Shown: positions 1 through 9,459, counted from the first letter of the stretch. The stretch: 37,120 bases of DNA from Brevibacillus formosus (GCF_003013405.1 NZ_PXZL01000028.1:1-37120); one strand, 5' to 3'. Notes: generated by a model not told the origin, from the letters alone. Made by a program: numbers and translations.

Positions 1-564
<564 letters not shown>

Positions 565-570
565 TAGGCA

Positions 571-618
571 AAAAGGAGCTGCGATAACAAGTAGCTCCTT
601 TCCCTTTACTATTCTTTT
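571..618 (+). terminator. probable terminator of the collagen-like gene
   Basis: An 8-bp stem, AAGGAGCT (573-580) with AGCTCCTT (593-600), lies just after the stop codon. It is followed by a pyrimidine-rich stretch ending in TTCTTTTTT. The T run is not directly adjacent to the stem, so termination is likely but not certain. Confidence 0.6.
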
Positions 619-711
619 TTGGTAAAGTAGTAAAAATATTTAGTTAATTAACGGTGATGATAGTATAATAGTTTAGAAGGGGATTTTGCCTATTATTCGG
701 AGTGAGGATAG

Positions 712-1854
712 ATGCCGATGGATGACTTGGCAGTATATTTGGACGAGCACGAGGCAACGATCGTAAAAGAATTCAAGCGACGAATTGCCATTTCGGACGG
801 TGATCAATACAAGGGATTGATCCATCTGAATGGCCAAGCACTGTATCGTATGGTTATTGAATATTTTCGTTCGGAAATCACTCTTGAGGATATTAAAGAA
901 TTAGCTTACAAGGTGGCATATGAACGAAACCGGGCAGAGACCAACATTGGCGATTTCGTTTCCAACGTGTGCATGGGCCGGGAAATGGTTATCGATCTTC
1001 TCCAAAAAGGCCCGTTCACGCCTGCCACTTTAATGCCTGCCCTATTAAAAATAAACGAATGCTTTGATGTCTTTTTGGTCCACGCCGTTCTTAAATACAC
1101 CAACCTCAAAGACAACGATTTGGAAGAGAAGAAGCTATTTATCGAGCGCTCTCACAAAGACAGGCTCACGATTCTGGGGCAAATGGCATCCAGTTTCGTC
1201 CATGAATTCCGGAATCCGCTTACTTCCATTATGGGATTCTCTCGTTTGCTAAAAGAAGATTATCCGAATCTGCCTTACGTAGAGATTATTGAAAATGAGC
1301 TGCGACAATTGAATTACCGGGTTTCGCAGTTTTTGCTGGTCTCGAAAAAGGGAGCGGTCTACAAGCAAATGGAGGTTTTTAGCGTTTGGGAATTGTTTGA
1401 TGAGATTCTTTCCTTCCTCTATCCGAATATCGTTGACGTGAATGTGGATATCAAATGCAGTATCGACCCTACCTTTCAGCTAAAAGGCTACAAGGATGAG
1501 ATGAAGCAGGTGTTTATCAACATCATTTCGAATGCGCTGGATGCGTTACATAAAAAAACAGGCGATAAGGAGATTGTCATTGAGGTGTCCCAAACGCCTG
1601 ACAGCTCCTTGATTACCGTTTCCAACAATGGATCGCCAATTCCACCTGACCTGCTCTCGGTTATTTTTGAACCGTTTTTCACGACGAAGGAGCTCGGTAC
1701 TGGAATTGGCTTATACGTCTGCAAAGAAATCATTGAGCGGCATGGGGGAACGATTACGTGCGAGTCTACGGATCAGCAGACGAAATTTTCCATGCAATTC
1801 AAGCCCTGTGACATCTGTACGAGTGGCTCGATGTCGATGAGCCATCATATCTAA
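712..1854 (+). CDS. cytosolic sensor histidine kinase, sporulation-kinase-like
   Basis: A 380-residue protein without membrane segments. Residues 1-140 are a mostly helical N-terminal domain that resembles the RsbRD/globin-like input domains of soluble sensors, though I cannot assign it firmly. The HisKA domain carries the phospho-acceptor H164 in SSFVHEFRNPLTS, a form typical of Bacillus-group sporulation kinases. The HATPase domain shows the N box (VFINIISNALDA, about 267-278), a G1-like NNGSPI and the G2 box GTGIGL (329-334). An odd Cys/Met/His-rich tail ends the protein. The ATG at 712 follows GGAGTGAGG; a second in-frame ATG lies two codons on. No response regulator is adjacent, so it probably feeds a distant regulator such as Spo0F (inference). 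A TATAAT at 664-669 could be its -10, but the -35 is poor. Confidence 0.88.
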   Translation: MPMDDLAVYLDEHEATIVKEFKRRIAISDGDQYKGLIHLNGQALYRMVIEYFRSEITLEDIKELAYKVAYERNRAETNIGDFVSNVCMGREMVIDLLQKGPFTPATLMPALLKINECFDVFLVHAVLKYTNLKDNDLEEKKLFIERSHKDRLTILGQMASSFVHEFRNPLTSIMGFSRLLKEDYPNLPYVEIIENELRQLNYRVSQFLLVSKKGAVYKQMEVFSVWELFDEILSFLYPNIVDVNVDIKCSIDPTFQLKGYKDEMKQVFINIISNALDALHKKTGDKEIVIEVSQTPDSSLITVSNNGSPIPPDLLSVIFEPFFTTKELGTGIGLYVCKEIIERHGGTITCESTDQQTKFSMQFKPCDICTSGSMSMSHHI

Positions 1855-1860
1855 TGCCAC

Positions 1861-1925
1861 AAAAAATGACCTATCCGTGAAGGCACGATCGTGAACAGAC
1901 GTGCACCATGAATAGGTCATTTTTT
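1861..1925. terminator. bidirectional terminator between convergent genes
   Basis: The perfect 14-bp inverted repeat AAAAAATGACCTAT (1861-1874) and ATAGGTCATTTTTT (1912-1925) has a smaller GCACG/CGTGC stem inside. Runs of A and T at the two ends make it work in both directions, for the kinase upstream and the acyltransferase on the other strand. Confidence 0.85.
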
Positions 1926-1945
1926 ATGAAATAAGATGTGACTGA

Positions 1946-2986
1946 TTATTTGGTAGTGTAAAGCTGCCTGCGTGTTTGTCGTATGGTTTTGGAGATACGC
2001 TCCAGTTTGTTTACCAGCCAGACCAGCATGAGTGCCAACAGACAACTGCACCCGATAATCAGGAGCAAGTACAGCAGCGAGTACCACGTGTTTTCAAACA
2101 GCCAAGCGACCTCGCCGTATTTCGCAAACAAATAATCTTTGAACATGATCAAAAAAGCAGAGTGGAACAAGAAAATAAAATACGTCAGCCCTTTTCGAAA
2201 CTTGATGTGCAAACGATCGACACGTTCCAGGAAGAAGACCATGAGCACGAGAAACGACAAAAGCGTGGCGAAGACAAAAGTCAAATGCACAGCCACATAC
2301 AGCTTGTTTGAGACAACAAAAAATATCGCAGCCGCAGTGGAAACACCCGTCATCAGCGTCAGGATGGAGCGGTTGTTTCGCAAAAAGGAAAGGATCGATT
2401 CACGGTACCAATACAACATGTGCCCCATGTACAGGGTAAAAATCCAGCTCGGGAGCATATGACGTGTGGTGAGCCCGAACCAGCCCTGATGGATGTAGTT
2501 GATGTACACGTACTGAATACCGAGCAGAATCCAAATGACATATAAAATGTTGCGTTTCGTGATCACACGGCGAAACAGATAGGCAAAAACGTAATACTGA
2601 CAAATCATAAACACAAAGTACAGATGGTCACCCGTTTTGCCTAAAATAATGTTCGTAAAATCTTGGGCAGTATGAGGCATCCCTTTTTTCAACAAGTAAT
2701 GGTACAGGACACCAGATACTAAATAAGGGACAAAAATATACAGAAGCTTCCCCGAAAAAAACTCGCGAGCAGTAGGGCTCTTGGCTTCAAAAGAATAAGC
2801 AGTCAAATAGCCCGTGGCGATCGTCAACAGGACAGTTCCGTAGCGACTGATCTGATTGAGGGCCACGATCCAGAACGGATCTGTAAAAGAAAGTGCAGAA
2901 GCCGTAAAATGACCGACTACAACGAGAAAACTTGAGAAGAGTTGGATGTAAAACAGAGATTTCAAGATTTTTGAATCTGTATACAT
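1946..2986 (-). CDS. membrane acyltransferase, family 3 (OafA/YfiQ/IcaC type)
   Basis: A 346-residue protein with about ten hydrophobic segments, the layout of acyltransferase family 3 enzymes. These transfer acetyl or other acyl groups to cell-surface sugars or polymers. A histidine in the first membrane segment (VVVGHFTAS) fits the family's conserved early His. The frame is open up to 3151, but I prefer the ATG at 2986 (MYTDSKIL...). GGAG lies nine bases before it, and a terminator-like hairpin for the preceding gene (3104-3149) occupies the upstream part of the open frame. ATG 3001 is the alternative. No sugar-polymer genes are nearby, so the substrate is unknown. Confidence 0.8.
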   Translation of the reverse strand: MYTDSKILKSLFYIQLFSSFLVVVGHFTASALSFTDPFWIVALNQISRYGTVLLTIATGYLTAYSFEAKSPTAREFFSGKLLYIFVPYLVSGVLYHYLLKKGMPHTAQDFTNIILGKTGDHLYFVFMICQYYVFAYLFRRVITKRNILYVIWILLGIQYVYINYIHQGWFGLTTRHMLPSWIFTLYMGHMLYWYRESILSFLRNNRSILTLMTGVSTAAAIFFVVSNKLYVAVHLTFVFATLLSFLVLMVFFLERVDRLHIKFRKGLTYFIFLFHSAFLIMFKDYLFAKYGEVAWLFENTWYSLLYLLLIIGCSCLLALMLVWLVNKLERISKTIRQTRRQLYTTK

Positions 2987-3103
2987 TTCGATATTCTCCA
3001 TTTCATCGTTTGTCGGCTGACGTTGTCGCTCAAACAATAAACTGTGAATGGTTTTATGATAATAAAGATTTCTTTGATTCGTATTTGGACAAGGAAAGAA
3101 GAA

Positions 3104-3149
3104 AGAAAGCCACACCCGCGCGCGTAGCTTTCGCACGAGTATGGCTTTC
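3104..3149 (-). terminator. terminator downstream of the 102-aa gene
   Basis: Read on the minus strand, AAAGCCAtACtCG pairs with CGgGTgTGGCTTT, and TTTCTTCTTTCC follows. It lies directly after the stop at 3155 and separates this gene from the acyltransferase, which supports the downstream start chosen for the latter. Confidence 0.6.
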
Positions 3150-3154
3150 ATGCA

Positions 3155-3463
3155 TTATTTCGGATTCTTTTTCATTTCATCGATGGTTTCATTGACCACA
3201 AACGCCAAATCGTCATTGCCAAACAGCGACAATACACCAAGGAGAGTCGCATCAGGAATGTCCTCTGCTTCTTCCTTTGGAACCGTATTGTCCAGCATTT
3301 GAGCGAGTAACGTATTTTCCCCTTGAGCGGGATAAGCGCGGCGGTATAGTTCGCGTGCATCTAGACCATGATTCACACACCATTGGGCAAAAACGAGAAT
3401 CATCATGCCCTCGTCGCGCTGGTAGGCTTGAATCACTTGATCTTCCATCTCTTTTCGGTTCAT
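3155..3463 (-). CDS. conserved-looking hypothetical protein, 102 aa
   Basis: A small, acidic, mostly helical protein without signal peptide or membrane segment; I do not recognise the family. The sequence begins MNRKEMEDQVIQAYQRDE and ends DEMKKNPK. The frame also has an ATG two codons earlier (3469), but AGAGGAG sits seven bases before ATG 3463 and only one base before 3469, so 3463 is chosen. A hairpin terminator follows. Good codon use and the strong ribosome binding site argue that it is real. Confidence 0.7.
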   Translation of the reverse strand: MNRKEMEDQVIQAYQRDEGMMILVFAQWCVNHGLDARELYRRAYPAQGENTLLAQMLDNTVPKEEAEDIPDATLLGVLSLFGNDDLAFVVNETIDEMKKNPK

Positions 3464-3547
3464 GGGCATACTCCTCTAACATTCGTACGTCATGAGCTTA
3501 TTGTAGAGAAGAGGAAGAATCCCCGCAAGAAAAAAGAAAAGAAGGGC

Positions 3548-3754
3548 TCAAGAGTTCCGTTTGCTGCTGTGATTGGTTAGGACCGGTAGCATGCGCGTGT
3601 CCTTTACCATACGGGAATGGCAAAAAGGGCAGCTCGGGCTCTTATCAAAGGAAAAGTTATCTCTCATCCAGCACGTACAGCCCTCGTTACTGCACGTCCA
3701 TACATCTGTTTCCTCTTCTTCGATTGGAACGACTGCTTTTTTTGAGAAATACAC
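3548..3754 (-). CDS. YdjO-like small zinc-ribbon protein
   Basis: A 68-residue protein starting with GTG at 3754. AAAGGAGG lies seven bases before that GTG, while the ATG farther upstream (3778) has the ribosome binding site inside its own coding sequence. Two Cys pairs are visible: CSNEGCTCW and CPFCHSRM, i.e. a C-x4-C-x-C ... C-x2-C zinc-binding arrangement. The order of motifs (FSKK, VWTC, CTCWMRDNF, CPFCHSRMV, TRMLPVL) matches my recollection of the B. subtilis cold-inducible YdjO family. The function is unknown; nucleic acid or protein binding through zinc is possible. It stands alone between two other minus-strand units. Confidence 0.75.
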   Translation of the reverse strand: MYFSKKAVVPIEEEETDVWTCSNEGCTCWMRDNFSFDKSPSCPFCHSRMVKDTRMLPVLTNHSSKRNS

Positions 3755-3853
3755 ATGAACTCCTCCTTTGCAGGGCAAAAGTGCACAAAGTAACCTCTAT
3801 TAATGTGTGATGGAAAGCGCGTGAATATACCAAGATTTTCTTTGGTAGAAGGT

Positions 3854-3894
3854 GAAAAAAAGAGGCCGCGCTTTCATCGCCGCAGCCTCTTTTG
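3854..3894 (-). terminator. terminator of the signalling operon
   Basis: On the minus strand AAAAGAGGC pairs with GCCTCTTTT, extended inward by CGC/GCG past one mismatch and followed by seven T. It lies 13 bases after the stop of the hybrid kinase gene and ends the operon 8790 to 3908. Confidence 0.85.
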
Positions 3895-3907
3895 TCCATT
3901 GTCATCT

Positions 3908-6796
3908 TTACTGTTCGTCGGGAATGTAGATCTGTCCCGTTGCTTCATGATTCGTGATGGCCTGCAAAATCGCTTTTGACAAGGTATCTGGATGATAAGG
4001 CTTGATCAGATAGCCGGTTGCCCCCAGATCAAATGCCTTTTTCTTTTCCTCAAAAGCACTGGAGATCACGATCGGAATGGTCCGTAAATCCGGGTTTTTG
4101 CGTATTTCCTCAATGACCTTCCAACCACTCTCGCCGCCCTTCAAGATAAGGTCCAGCACGACAGCATCCGGTCGCAGCTCCTCGATTGCTGCTACTGCCT
4201 CAGACGCTGTAGAGAAGGATTTGACTCGGAACCCAGAGCTCGTCAGCTCATCACGCAACAGCTCGGTTAAGTTCAAATCGTCCTCGATAATCACAACGTT
4301 TCCATTGTATTGACCAGTTGGAACGATTGCCTCTACCGTCCCTGCTTGATAGCCAGGGGACAAAGCGTGCTCAGCCAGTGGAAGAGTAACCGTAAATGTA
4401 CTGCCCTTGCCCGATTCGGACGTAACGGCAACTTCACCATGATGCATATGGACGATCTCCCGAACAATGGCGAGACCTAGACCTGTACCGCCGATCTCGC
4501 GTCGATCCGAGTTGTCTACACGATAAAATTTGGTAAACAGGTGAGGGATGGCTTCGGAAGGAATGCCTAGCCCTTCATCTTGGACCTCCACGAGCAAGCT
4601 GTCCCCATCTTGTCGACAACTCACCCGGACATGGCCGCCATGCGGAGAGTATTTGACGGCGTTACTGATCAGATTCACAAATACTTGACGCAGCTTGGCT
4701 TGGTCGCCATAAACAACGGTTTGCTCCGTTTGTAAATCGAGTTCGAATCTGTGGAGCGGAGATTGAACTTGATAAAGTCCGAAAATATCCTGGATCACTT
4801 GATCAACCGCAACATTTTCTACCTCATACGTCTGTCTCCCGGATTCCATGCGTTGCAAATCCAAGAAATCGTTGATTAGCGCAGTCAGGCGGGTCGCTTC
4901 TTGATAAATGGTCGCTAAGTAGCGCTGTTGACGCTCGGGCTTGAGCTCCTTCTTTAACAGCAGCTCCGCAAAACCGAGCACACTGGCGAGAGGGGTACGC
5001 AGCTCATGACTGACCGTACTGACGAATTCCGATTTCATTTGGTCGATCTCGTATTCCTTCGTGAAGTCACGGTAAACGAGCAAGGTACTCCATTTCTCCT
5101 GATTCCGGAACAGAGGCTCTGCATAGAGCTGAATATAACGTACTTGCGGTCCTGTCATCTGAAACACAATACTGCCTGAAGGAATGGCACCTTCGTCTAA
5201 AACGACAGCCCTGACATACTGAATCAGCCGATCAGGCTCTGAGGTTCGACTTTGCAGATGGGAGACGAACTGTTCGAAGTCAAATCCTTGCGAAGCGAGC
5301 TGGTTGTCGTAGGTCAATAGTTCACAGAAATTCCGGTTTACTTGCAGGGTTTCTCCATGAAGGTCGATGAGCTGAATGCCTTCTTGTACAGAATCGAGCA
5401 TGTCCTGAGTCATTTTGCGCTGTCGCTCCGTCTCTTCAAACATCGCGAGCTTATCGAAAGCCAAGGAAATCTGCTTGGCGATTCCGATGATGACTTGTAG
5501 CTCCTGATTCGTGAATTTTCGACCGATACGGGATAGGATGATACATGCGACGATTGTCTGCTGGGCATCTAATACTGGGAGGTAAAGCTCACATGTTTGT
5601 GACATTTCCTCTGTGTAGCCGCGCTCAGCGTCAGTGCTTTCACGCATCAGGACATATGGCAGGCCCGTTTCCCTGATTCGCACGAATGGACCATCATCCA
5701 ATCCTTTGCGCAATTGCTCCAGCCCGTTCTGGGAAACGCCAAAGCTAGCTGCGTCCCTGTCCGTGTTCAACATGACGATGACACCTTTATCGGCATCCAT
5801 GACCTCAGTTATATTGCGAATGATACTAGACAGCAGCTCGCTTTTATCCAACGTATTCGCCAATGAGAGGATGAAACGGTTTTTCTTTTCCAAATACCGT
5901 TCGTTTTCCTCCATCTTGCCCAATGCTTCTTGCAGCTCTTCCTGCTGCATCATCAGTTCATCCTGCTGGGCTTGCAGCTCTTCGTTTTGCGCCATGAGAA
6001 CTTCTTCTTTCGCTTGAATTTGCCTGATCAAATAGTCGAGGGAGCGGGAGAGCCTGCCGATTTCGTCAATCCTGTTCAAATCCTGCAAAAGAGGTGTACC
6101 GCCATTAGCGAACTGTTCAGCATTTTGGGATAGACGAACCAACGGCCTGCCGATATCCCGCGTAGTTTGAATGGTGACTACTATCATGATCACCAGCACC
6201 ATCAGCGAGTACACGAGAAACCAGGTGCTTAGCTGTGACAACTCTTCGAACAGGAGTTGGTTTTTCGTATATAAAAGCTGATCGTGCTCTTCCTGATACC
6301 GCCCGGCGTATTTAAGCAGGTTGTTCACTTCCTGATTTACGCCACTGGCCGAAGCTTTTCGCAGGGATTCAAAGTCTCCGGTCTTTGCATAGCTCGAAAA
6401 AGTAGGAAAAACATTAGCGAAAAAGTTCGTGAAGAAAGACTCGATCGAAGCGACAAGCGCTTTCTCCTCATCATTGAGCGGAAGCTTCTTAAATTCATCC
6501 AGCGCTTGTTCCAGCTTCTTTTTTTCAAGAAATAGCTCATTGTATTCAGATGGGCTCAAAAAAGCGTAATAACCCCTTGCGCGAAAAAAGATCTGGTTCG
6601 TGTGCTCAGCGATCTCTGCGACCAAATTTTGTTTTTCCTTGGTATTGTATATCGCCGTCTGATATTGGTTTAATGCGTTGCTATTCAAATCTTGAACGAT
6701 GCCAGCGCCCGCAATCAGAAGTGACAGAAAAAAAAGCATCATCGCCATGAAGCGACGTGTGATGCTTTTTCTGATAAACGCCAAGAACCCCGTCAT
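3908..6796 (-). CDS. membrane hybrid histidine kinase (HAMP-GAF-PAS-HisKA-HATPase-REC)
   Basis: A 962-residue protein. TM1 is at about 13-34, followed by a helical extracellular sensor (35-185), TM2 (about 190-210) and HAMP (about 211-265). A glutamine-rich coiled coil (263-305), a GAF-like domain (about 310-450) and a PAS domain (about 465-580) come next. HisKA has H597 in VSHELRTPLAS. The HATPase has N708 (N box), DEGLGI 740-745 and GGTGLGL 769-775. A C-terminal receiver has phospho-acceptor D882 (VVLDLIL) and K932. All catalytic residues look intact. Its ATG shares ATGA with the stop of the upstream receiver gene, implying translational coupling. Phosphate probably moves from H597 to D882 and on to the partner receivers or the HPt domain of the neighbouring genes (inference). 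The signal sensed is unknown. Confidence 0.93.
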   Translation of the reverse strand: MTGFLAFIRKSITRRFMAMMLFFLSLLIAGAGIVQDLNSNALNQYQTAIYNTKEKQNLVAEIAEHTNQIFFRARGYYAFLSPSEYNELFLEKKKLEQALDEFKKLPLNDEEKALVASIESFFTNFFANVFPTFSSYAKTGDFESLRKASASGVNQEVNNLLKYAGRYQEEHDQLLYTKNQLLFEELSQLSTWFLVYSLMVLVIMIVVTIQTTRDIGRPLVRLSQNAEQFANGGTPLLQDLNRIDEIGRLSRSLDYLIRQIQAKEEVLMAQNEELQAQQDELMMQQEELQEALGKMEENERYLEKKNRFILSLANTLDKSELLSSIIRNITEVMDADKGVIVMLNTDRDAASFGVSQNGLEQLRKGLDDGPFVRIRETGLPYVLMRESTDAERGYTEEMSQTCELYLPVLDAQQTIVACIILSRIGRKFTNQELQVIIGIAKQISLAFDKLAMFEETERQRKMTQDMLDSVQEGIQLIDLHGETLQVNRNFCELLTYDNQLASQGFDFEQFVSHLQSRTSEPDRLIQYVRAVVLDEGAIPSGSIVFQMTGPQVRYIQLYAEPLFRNQEKWSTLLVYRDFTKEYEIDQMKSEFVSTVSHELRTPLASVLGFAELLLKKELKPERQQRYLATIYQEATRLTALINDFLDLQRMESGRQTYEVENVAVDQVIQDIFGLYQVQSPLHRFELDLQTEQTVVYGDQAKLRQVFVNLISNAVKYSPHGGHVRVSCRQDGDSLLVEVQDEGLGIPSEAIPHLFTKFYRVDNSDRREIGGTGLGLAIVREIVHMHHGEVAVTSESGKGSTFTVTLPLAEHALSPGYQAGTVEAIVPTGQYNGNVVIIEDDLNLTELLRDELTSSGFRVKSFSTASEAVAAIEELRPDAVVLDLILKGGESGWKVIEEIRKNPDLRTIPIVISSAFEEKKKAFDLGATGYLIKPYHPDTLSKAILQAITNHEATGQIYIPDEQ

Positions 6797-7155
6797 GCGA
6801 GCATTTCCTCCACTTTCCGGACAAGATCCATCGGGCTAAAGGGCTTCGGCATGAAGTCATCAGCACCAGCTGCACGCATTTTCTCCTGTTCGGCATGTTG
6901 ACTTTTTGCCGAGAGGATCAGGACCTTGATTGCCTTTTTATCGTCCATCTGTTTGAGCTGCTGCAATACTTCAAAGCCTGTCAGCTTTGGCATCATATAA
7001 TCTAAAATAATCAGGTCGTACTCATTTTGACCGATTTTTTGCAGGGCTTCCTCTCCATCGCAAGCTATATCGAGCTCGTGTCCCTCATCTTCGAGCGTGT
7101 CGCCAATCAACATGCGCAACACGGCTTCGTCTTCAGCCAGCATAATCGTTGCCAT
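6793..7155 (-). CDS. single-domain response regulator (CheY/Spo0F-like)
   Basis: A 120-residue stand-alone receiver. The acidic pair E8/D9, phospho-acceptor D52 in LILDYMMPKL, S82 and K104 (MPKPF) are all present. There is no output domain, so it probably passes phosphate on or acts by protein contact. GGAGG sits seven bases before ATG 7155 and overlaps the end of the diguanylate cyclase gene. Its stop overlaps the start of the hybrid kinase. It is a natural shuttle between the kinase and the HPt domain of the gene upstream (inference). Confidence 0.92.
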   Translation of the reverse strand: MATIMLAEDEAVLRMLIGDTLEDEGHELDIACDGEEALQKIGQNEYDLIILDYMMPKLTGFEVLQQLKQMDDKKAIKVLILSAKSQHAEQEKMRAAGADDFMPKPFSPMDLVRKVEEMLA

Positions 7156-7167
7156 CTTGCTACCTCC

Positions 7168-8790
7168 TTACAACATTCGCTTAACCAGTCGCTTGATGCG
7201 AGCCTCCAGTTCACGTGTACGAAATGGTTTAGTCATATAGTCGTCAGCACCGAGCTGAAGGGCACGGACTATGTCTTGCTCTTCAGTACGGCCTGTTAGC
7301 ATTATCACCGTATATTTCTTGGCATTCGGCAAATTCCGGATTTTCTGGAGAACCTCGAGGCCATCCATCTGAGGCATCATCCCGTCTAAAATGACGAGAT
7401 AAGGCTCTTGTCCCTGATGCCAAGTAGAGTCAAAGAAAGCAGCTCCTTCTTCGAAAGTCTGGATGTCGACGTGCATCCAACCGTCAAAACTGGTTTGGAT
7501 GGCATCGGCAAGCATCACGCGAATCATCGGATCGTCATCGATAATGGCGACCTTCAGTTTTACTTTAGGGGAGTCATGCGTCTCAGTGATTTGAGCGGTT
7601 TCAATCCGGCGCCGCCCCGCGTTTTTGGCCGCATACAAAGCAGTGTCAGCAGCTTCTACCCAATACGTATGCGGTTTATGAGGATCATCTATTTGTACGA
7701 TCCCACCGGAAAAGCTCAAAGAAAACGTTCCTTCAGGAGCATCGAACGTAAGGGAACAAAAAGCAGAGAGTATCTGCTCCAGGCGCATCTTTCCTGTCTG
7801 TACAGTCGTACGTGGCATCAGCAGGATAAATTCCTCTCCGCCGTAACGGAATAATACATCATGTTTTTCCGCGCTCTGCCCGATGAAAGCAGCAAAACGA
7901 GTCAGTACCTCGTCGCCGATCAGATGACCGTATGTATCATTGACCCCTTTGAAAAAATCGATATCTAAAAATGCCAGAGAGAAGGGGGTGTTGGTTCGCT
8001 GGGCATCAGAAAGAAGCCGTTGGTACGTATCAACAAAAGAATTCCGATTGTTGACACCCGTAAGCTCGTCCAAAAACAAGATGCTGTTCATCCAGCGCTT
8101 CCGGCGAAGCTGGCGCTCGAGGCGTACGACCAGCTCTTCCATATCAAGCGGTTTGCTCATGACGTCATCCGCGCCCAAACGATAGGCATTCAGACGGGTC
8201 TCCCGTTCGCAATCGATGCTGATAATGGTCGTAGGCACGTATTGCTTCTTAATTTTTTCGCTAATCGTCTGCATCACTTGGAAGCCGCCTGTTTCCGGGA
8301 TGTTCAAATCCAGAATGAAGCAGTCAGGATTCATGTCGTGAAAATAGTCGAGAGCCTTATGAGGATAGACTGTTGCGATGACAGACCAATTGCGGTTTTC
8401 TAAATATTCCTTTAGATACATAAGCAGGGTGACGTCATCATCCAAGATGAGGACCAAAGGCTGTTGCTCACAAGGGGATTCCCGTTGGAGAGTGGGGTTC
8501 TCGATAAAAACTTCCTGTTCCGGGCGTTGTTCGTAGCACAAGCTGATTAACTCTTGCAAAAACAATCGCCATTCACCGAGCGACCAATCCTTGGCAGGCA
8601 TGTCATCCATTCGATCCAGAAGGAGCTCGGACAGATCAGACAAGTCGGTCAAGCCAATTGTCCCGGATGTCCCTTTCAGTGAATGAAGAAAGCGATATAA
8701 CTCATCATGAGCGACGGGAGACTTCTGGGCATACCATGTCTCAATCTGTTTGTGGATATTCGTAAGAAGTGTATCTCTGTACTTGATCAT
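7168..8790 (-). CDS. HPt-REC-GGDEF-REC diguanylate cyclase
   Basis: A 540-residue cytosolic protein with four modules. HPt has H36 in RFLHSLKGTSG. REC1 has D161 in ILDLNIPETGG. The GGDEF domain (about 235-395) carries GGEEF at 317-321, which is catalytically competent for making c-di-GMP. REC2 has D469 in VILDGMMPQMDG. At the place of the inhibitory RxxD motif there is EKHD, so product feedback at the I-site is probably lost. ATG 8790 is chosen because GGGAGG lies nine bases before it; an in-frame ATG at 8823 has no such site. Twelve bases separate its stop from the receiver gene, so these genes form an operon. A histidine donor and two receivers around a cyclase suggest a phosphorelay that sets c-di-GMP output. 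Confidence 0.92.
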   Translation of the reverse strand: MIKYRDTLLTNIHKQIETWYAQKSPVAHDELYRFLHSLKGTSGTIGLTDLSDLSELLLDRMDDMPAKDWSLGEWRLFLQELISLCYEQRPEQEVFIENPTLQRESPCEQQPLVLILDDDVTLLMYLKEYLENRNWSVIATVYPHKALDYFHDMNPDCFILDLNIPETGGFQVMQTISEKIKKQYVPTTIISIDCERETRLNAYRLGADDVMSKPLDMEELVVRLERQLRRKRWMNSILFLDELTGVNNRNSFVDTYQRLLSDAQRTNTPFSLAFLDIDFFKGVNDTYGHLIGDEVLTRFAAFIGQSAEKHDVLFRYGGEEFILLMPRTTVQTGKMRLEQILSAFCSLTFDAPEGTFSLSFSGGIVQIDDPHKPHTYWVEAADTALYAAKNAGRRRIETAQITETHDSPKVKLKVAIIDDDPMIRVMLADAIQTSFDGWMHVDIQTFEEGAAFFDSTWHQGQEPYLVILDGMMPQMDGLEVLQKIRNLPNAKKYTVIMLTGRTEEQDIVRALQLGADDYMTKPFRTRELEARIKRLVKRML

Positions 8791-8815
8791 GAAGTATCGC
8801 CTCCCTGTGTTGGGA

Positions 8816-8844
8816 TGGCGCAAGCAGTCGGATCGCTTGCGCCA
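8816..8844 (-). promoter_or_regulatory. 10-bp hairpin in the leader of the cyclase gene
   Basis: The perfect inverted repeat TGGCGCAAGC / GCTTGCGCCA with a 9-base loop ends about 25 bases before ATG 8790. No T run follows in either direction, so it is not a classical terminator. It could be an mRNA-processing or stabilising element between the 159-aa gene and the cyclase gene, or a protein binding site. Confidence 0.5.
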
Positions 8845-8901
8845 ATTTGATCAAAACGTCTACGATTTGGTATGGTACATGTAGCAGGGAGGAGGAAGGG
8901 C

Positions 8902-9381
8902 TTATTGTTGCAGGGAAAATCCTTCTTCAATCAGATACTGCTCCGCTTCTACGTACGATTCAAAGGAAGCTTCGAGGTTCATCCCGTGGTATACGTTCCA
9001 CAGCGAGTCTTCCTGTTGCAGCAAGAGCGTGCGGTTTTGCTTGTCGACCCATGTTTGCTCCAATTGTTCAGCTGCACTAGTAGCTTTTGGAGCTGGTTCA
9101 CGTTTCACAGAGAGGGATTGGATCGAAGCCTCGACTACCTTGCGCAGCTCGTCCGCCGAGAAATCACGGATGTTGACATATCCCTTGTCGTCTTTTTGGT
9201 AGCCCTTCAAAAACGCGGCAAAGACAAAACCGTTGCCGTTCGGATGCAGATGATAAACCACTGTCTTTTTGTCATGAAGGCTTTCCTCATAATGAAAATT
9301 AACCCGTTTCAGGGAGACGTCATTCCGAGTCAGTTGTGGAAAAGATTCAATAATCGCTAGTTTTTCTTCAAAAGTAAGCAT
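8902..9381 (-). CDS. hypothetical protein, 159 aa
   Basis: A soluble, charged protein beginning MLTFEEKLAIIESFPQLTR, with no signal peptide or membrane segment. The central part (about 30-90) has alternating hydrophobic residues of a small alpha/beta fold. Residues about 95-110 (KREPAPKATSAAEQLEQT) look like a linker. The last 45 residues (LLLQQEDSLWNVYHG...EAEQYLIEEGF) resemble a short substrate- or nucleotide-binding repeat, but I cannot name it. GGAGG lies five bases before ATG 9381, and a good promoter lies upstream. It may be the first gene of the signalling operon, since the cyclase starts only about 110 bases after its stop. Confidence 0.75.
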   Translation of the reverse strand: MLTFEEKLAIIESFPQLTRNDVSLKRVNFHYEESLHDKKTVVYHLHPNGNGFVFAAFLKGYQKDDKGYVNIRDFSADELRKVVEASIQSLSVKREPAPKATSAAEQLEQTWVDKQNRTLLLQQEDSLWNVYHGMNLEASFESYVEAEQYLIEEGFSLQQ

Positions 9382-9413
9382 GGATTCCTCCGGTGAGATG
9401 GATTTGTTTGTCG

Positions 9414-9442
9414 ATTATATCATAGGTGGGACATAGAACGAA
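9414..9442 (-). promoter_or_regulatory. extended -10 promoter for the 159-aa gene
   Basis: On the minus strand TTCGTT, 17 bases, then TATAAT preceded by TGA (an extended TGn -10). It sits about 35 bases upstream of ATG 9381. Confidence 0.6.
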
Positions 9443-9459
9443 AAAAGGAGAAGGGAAAA

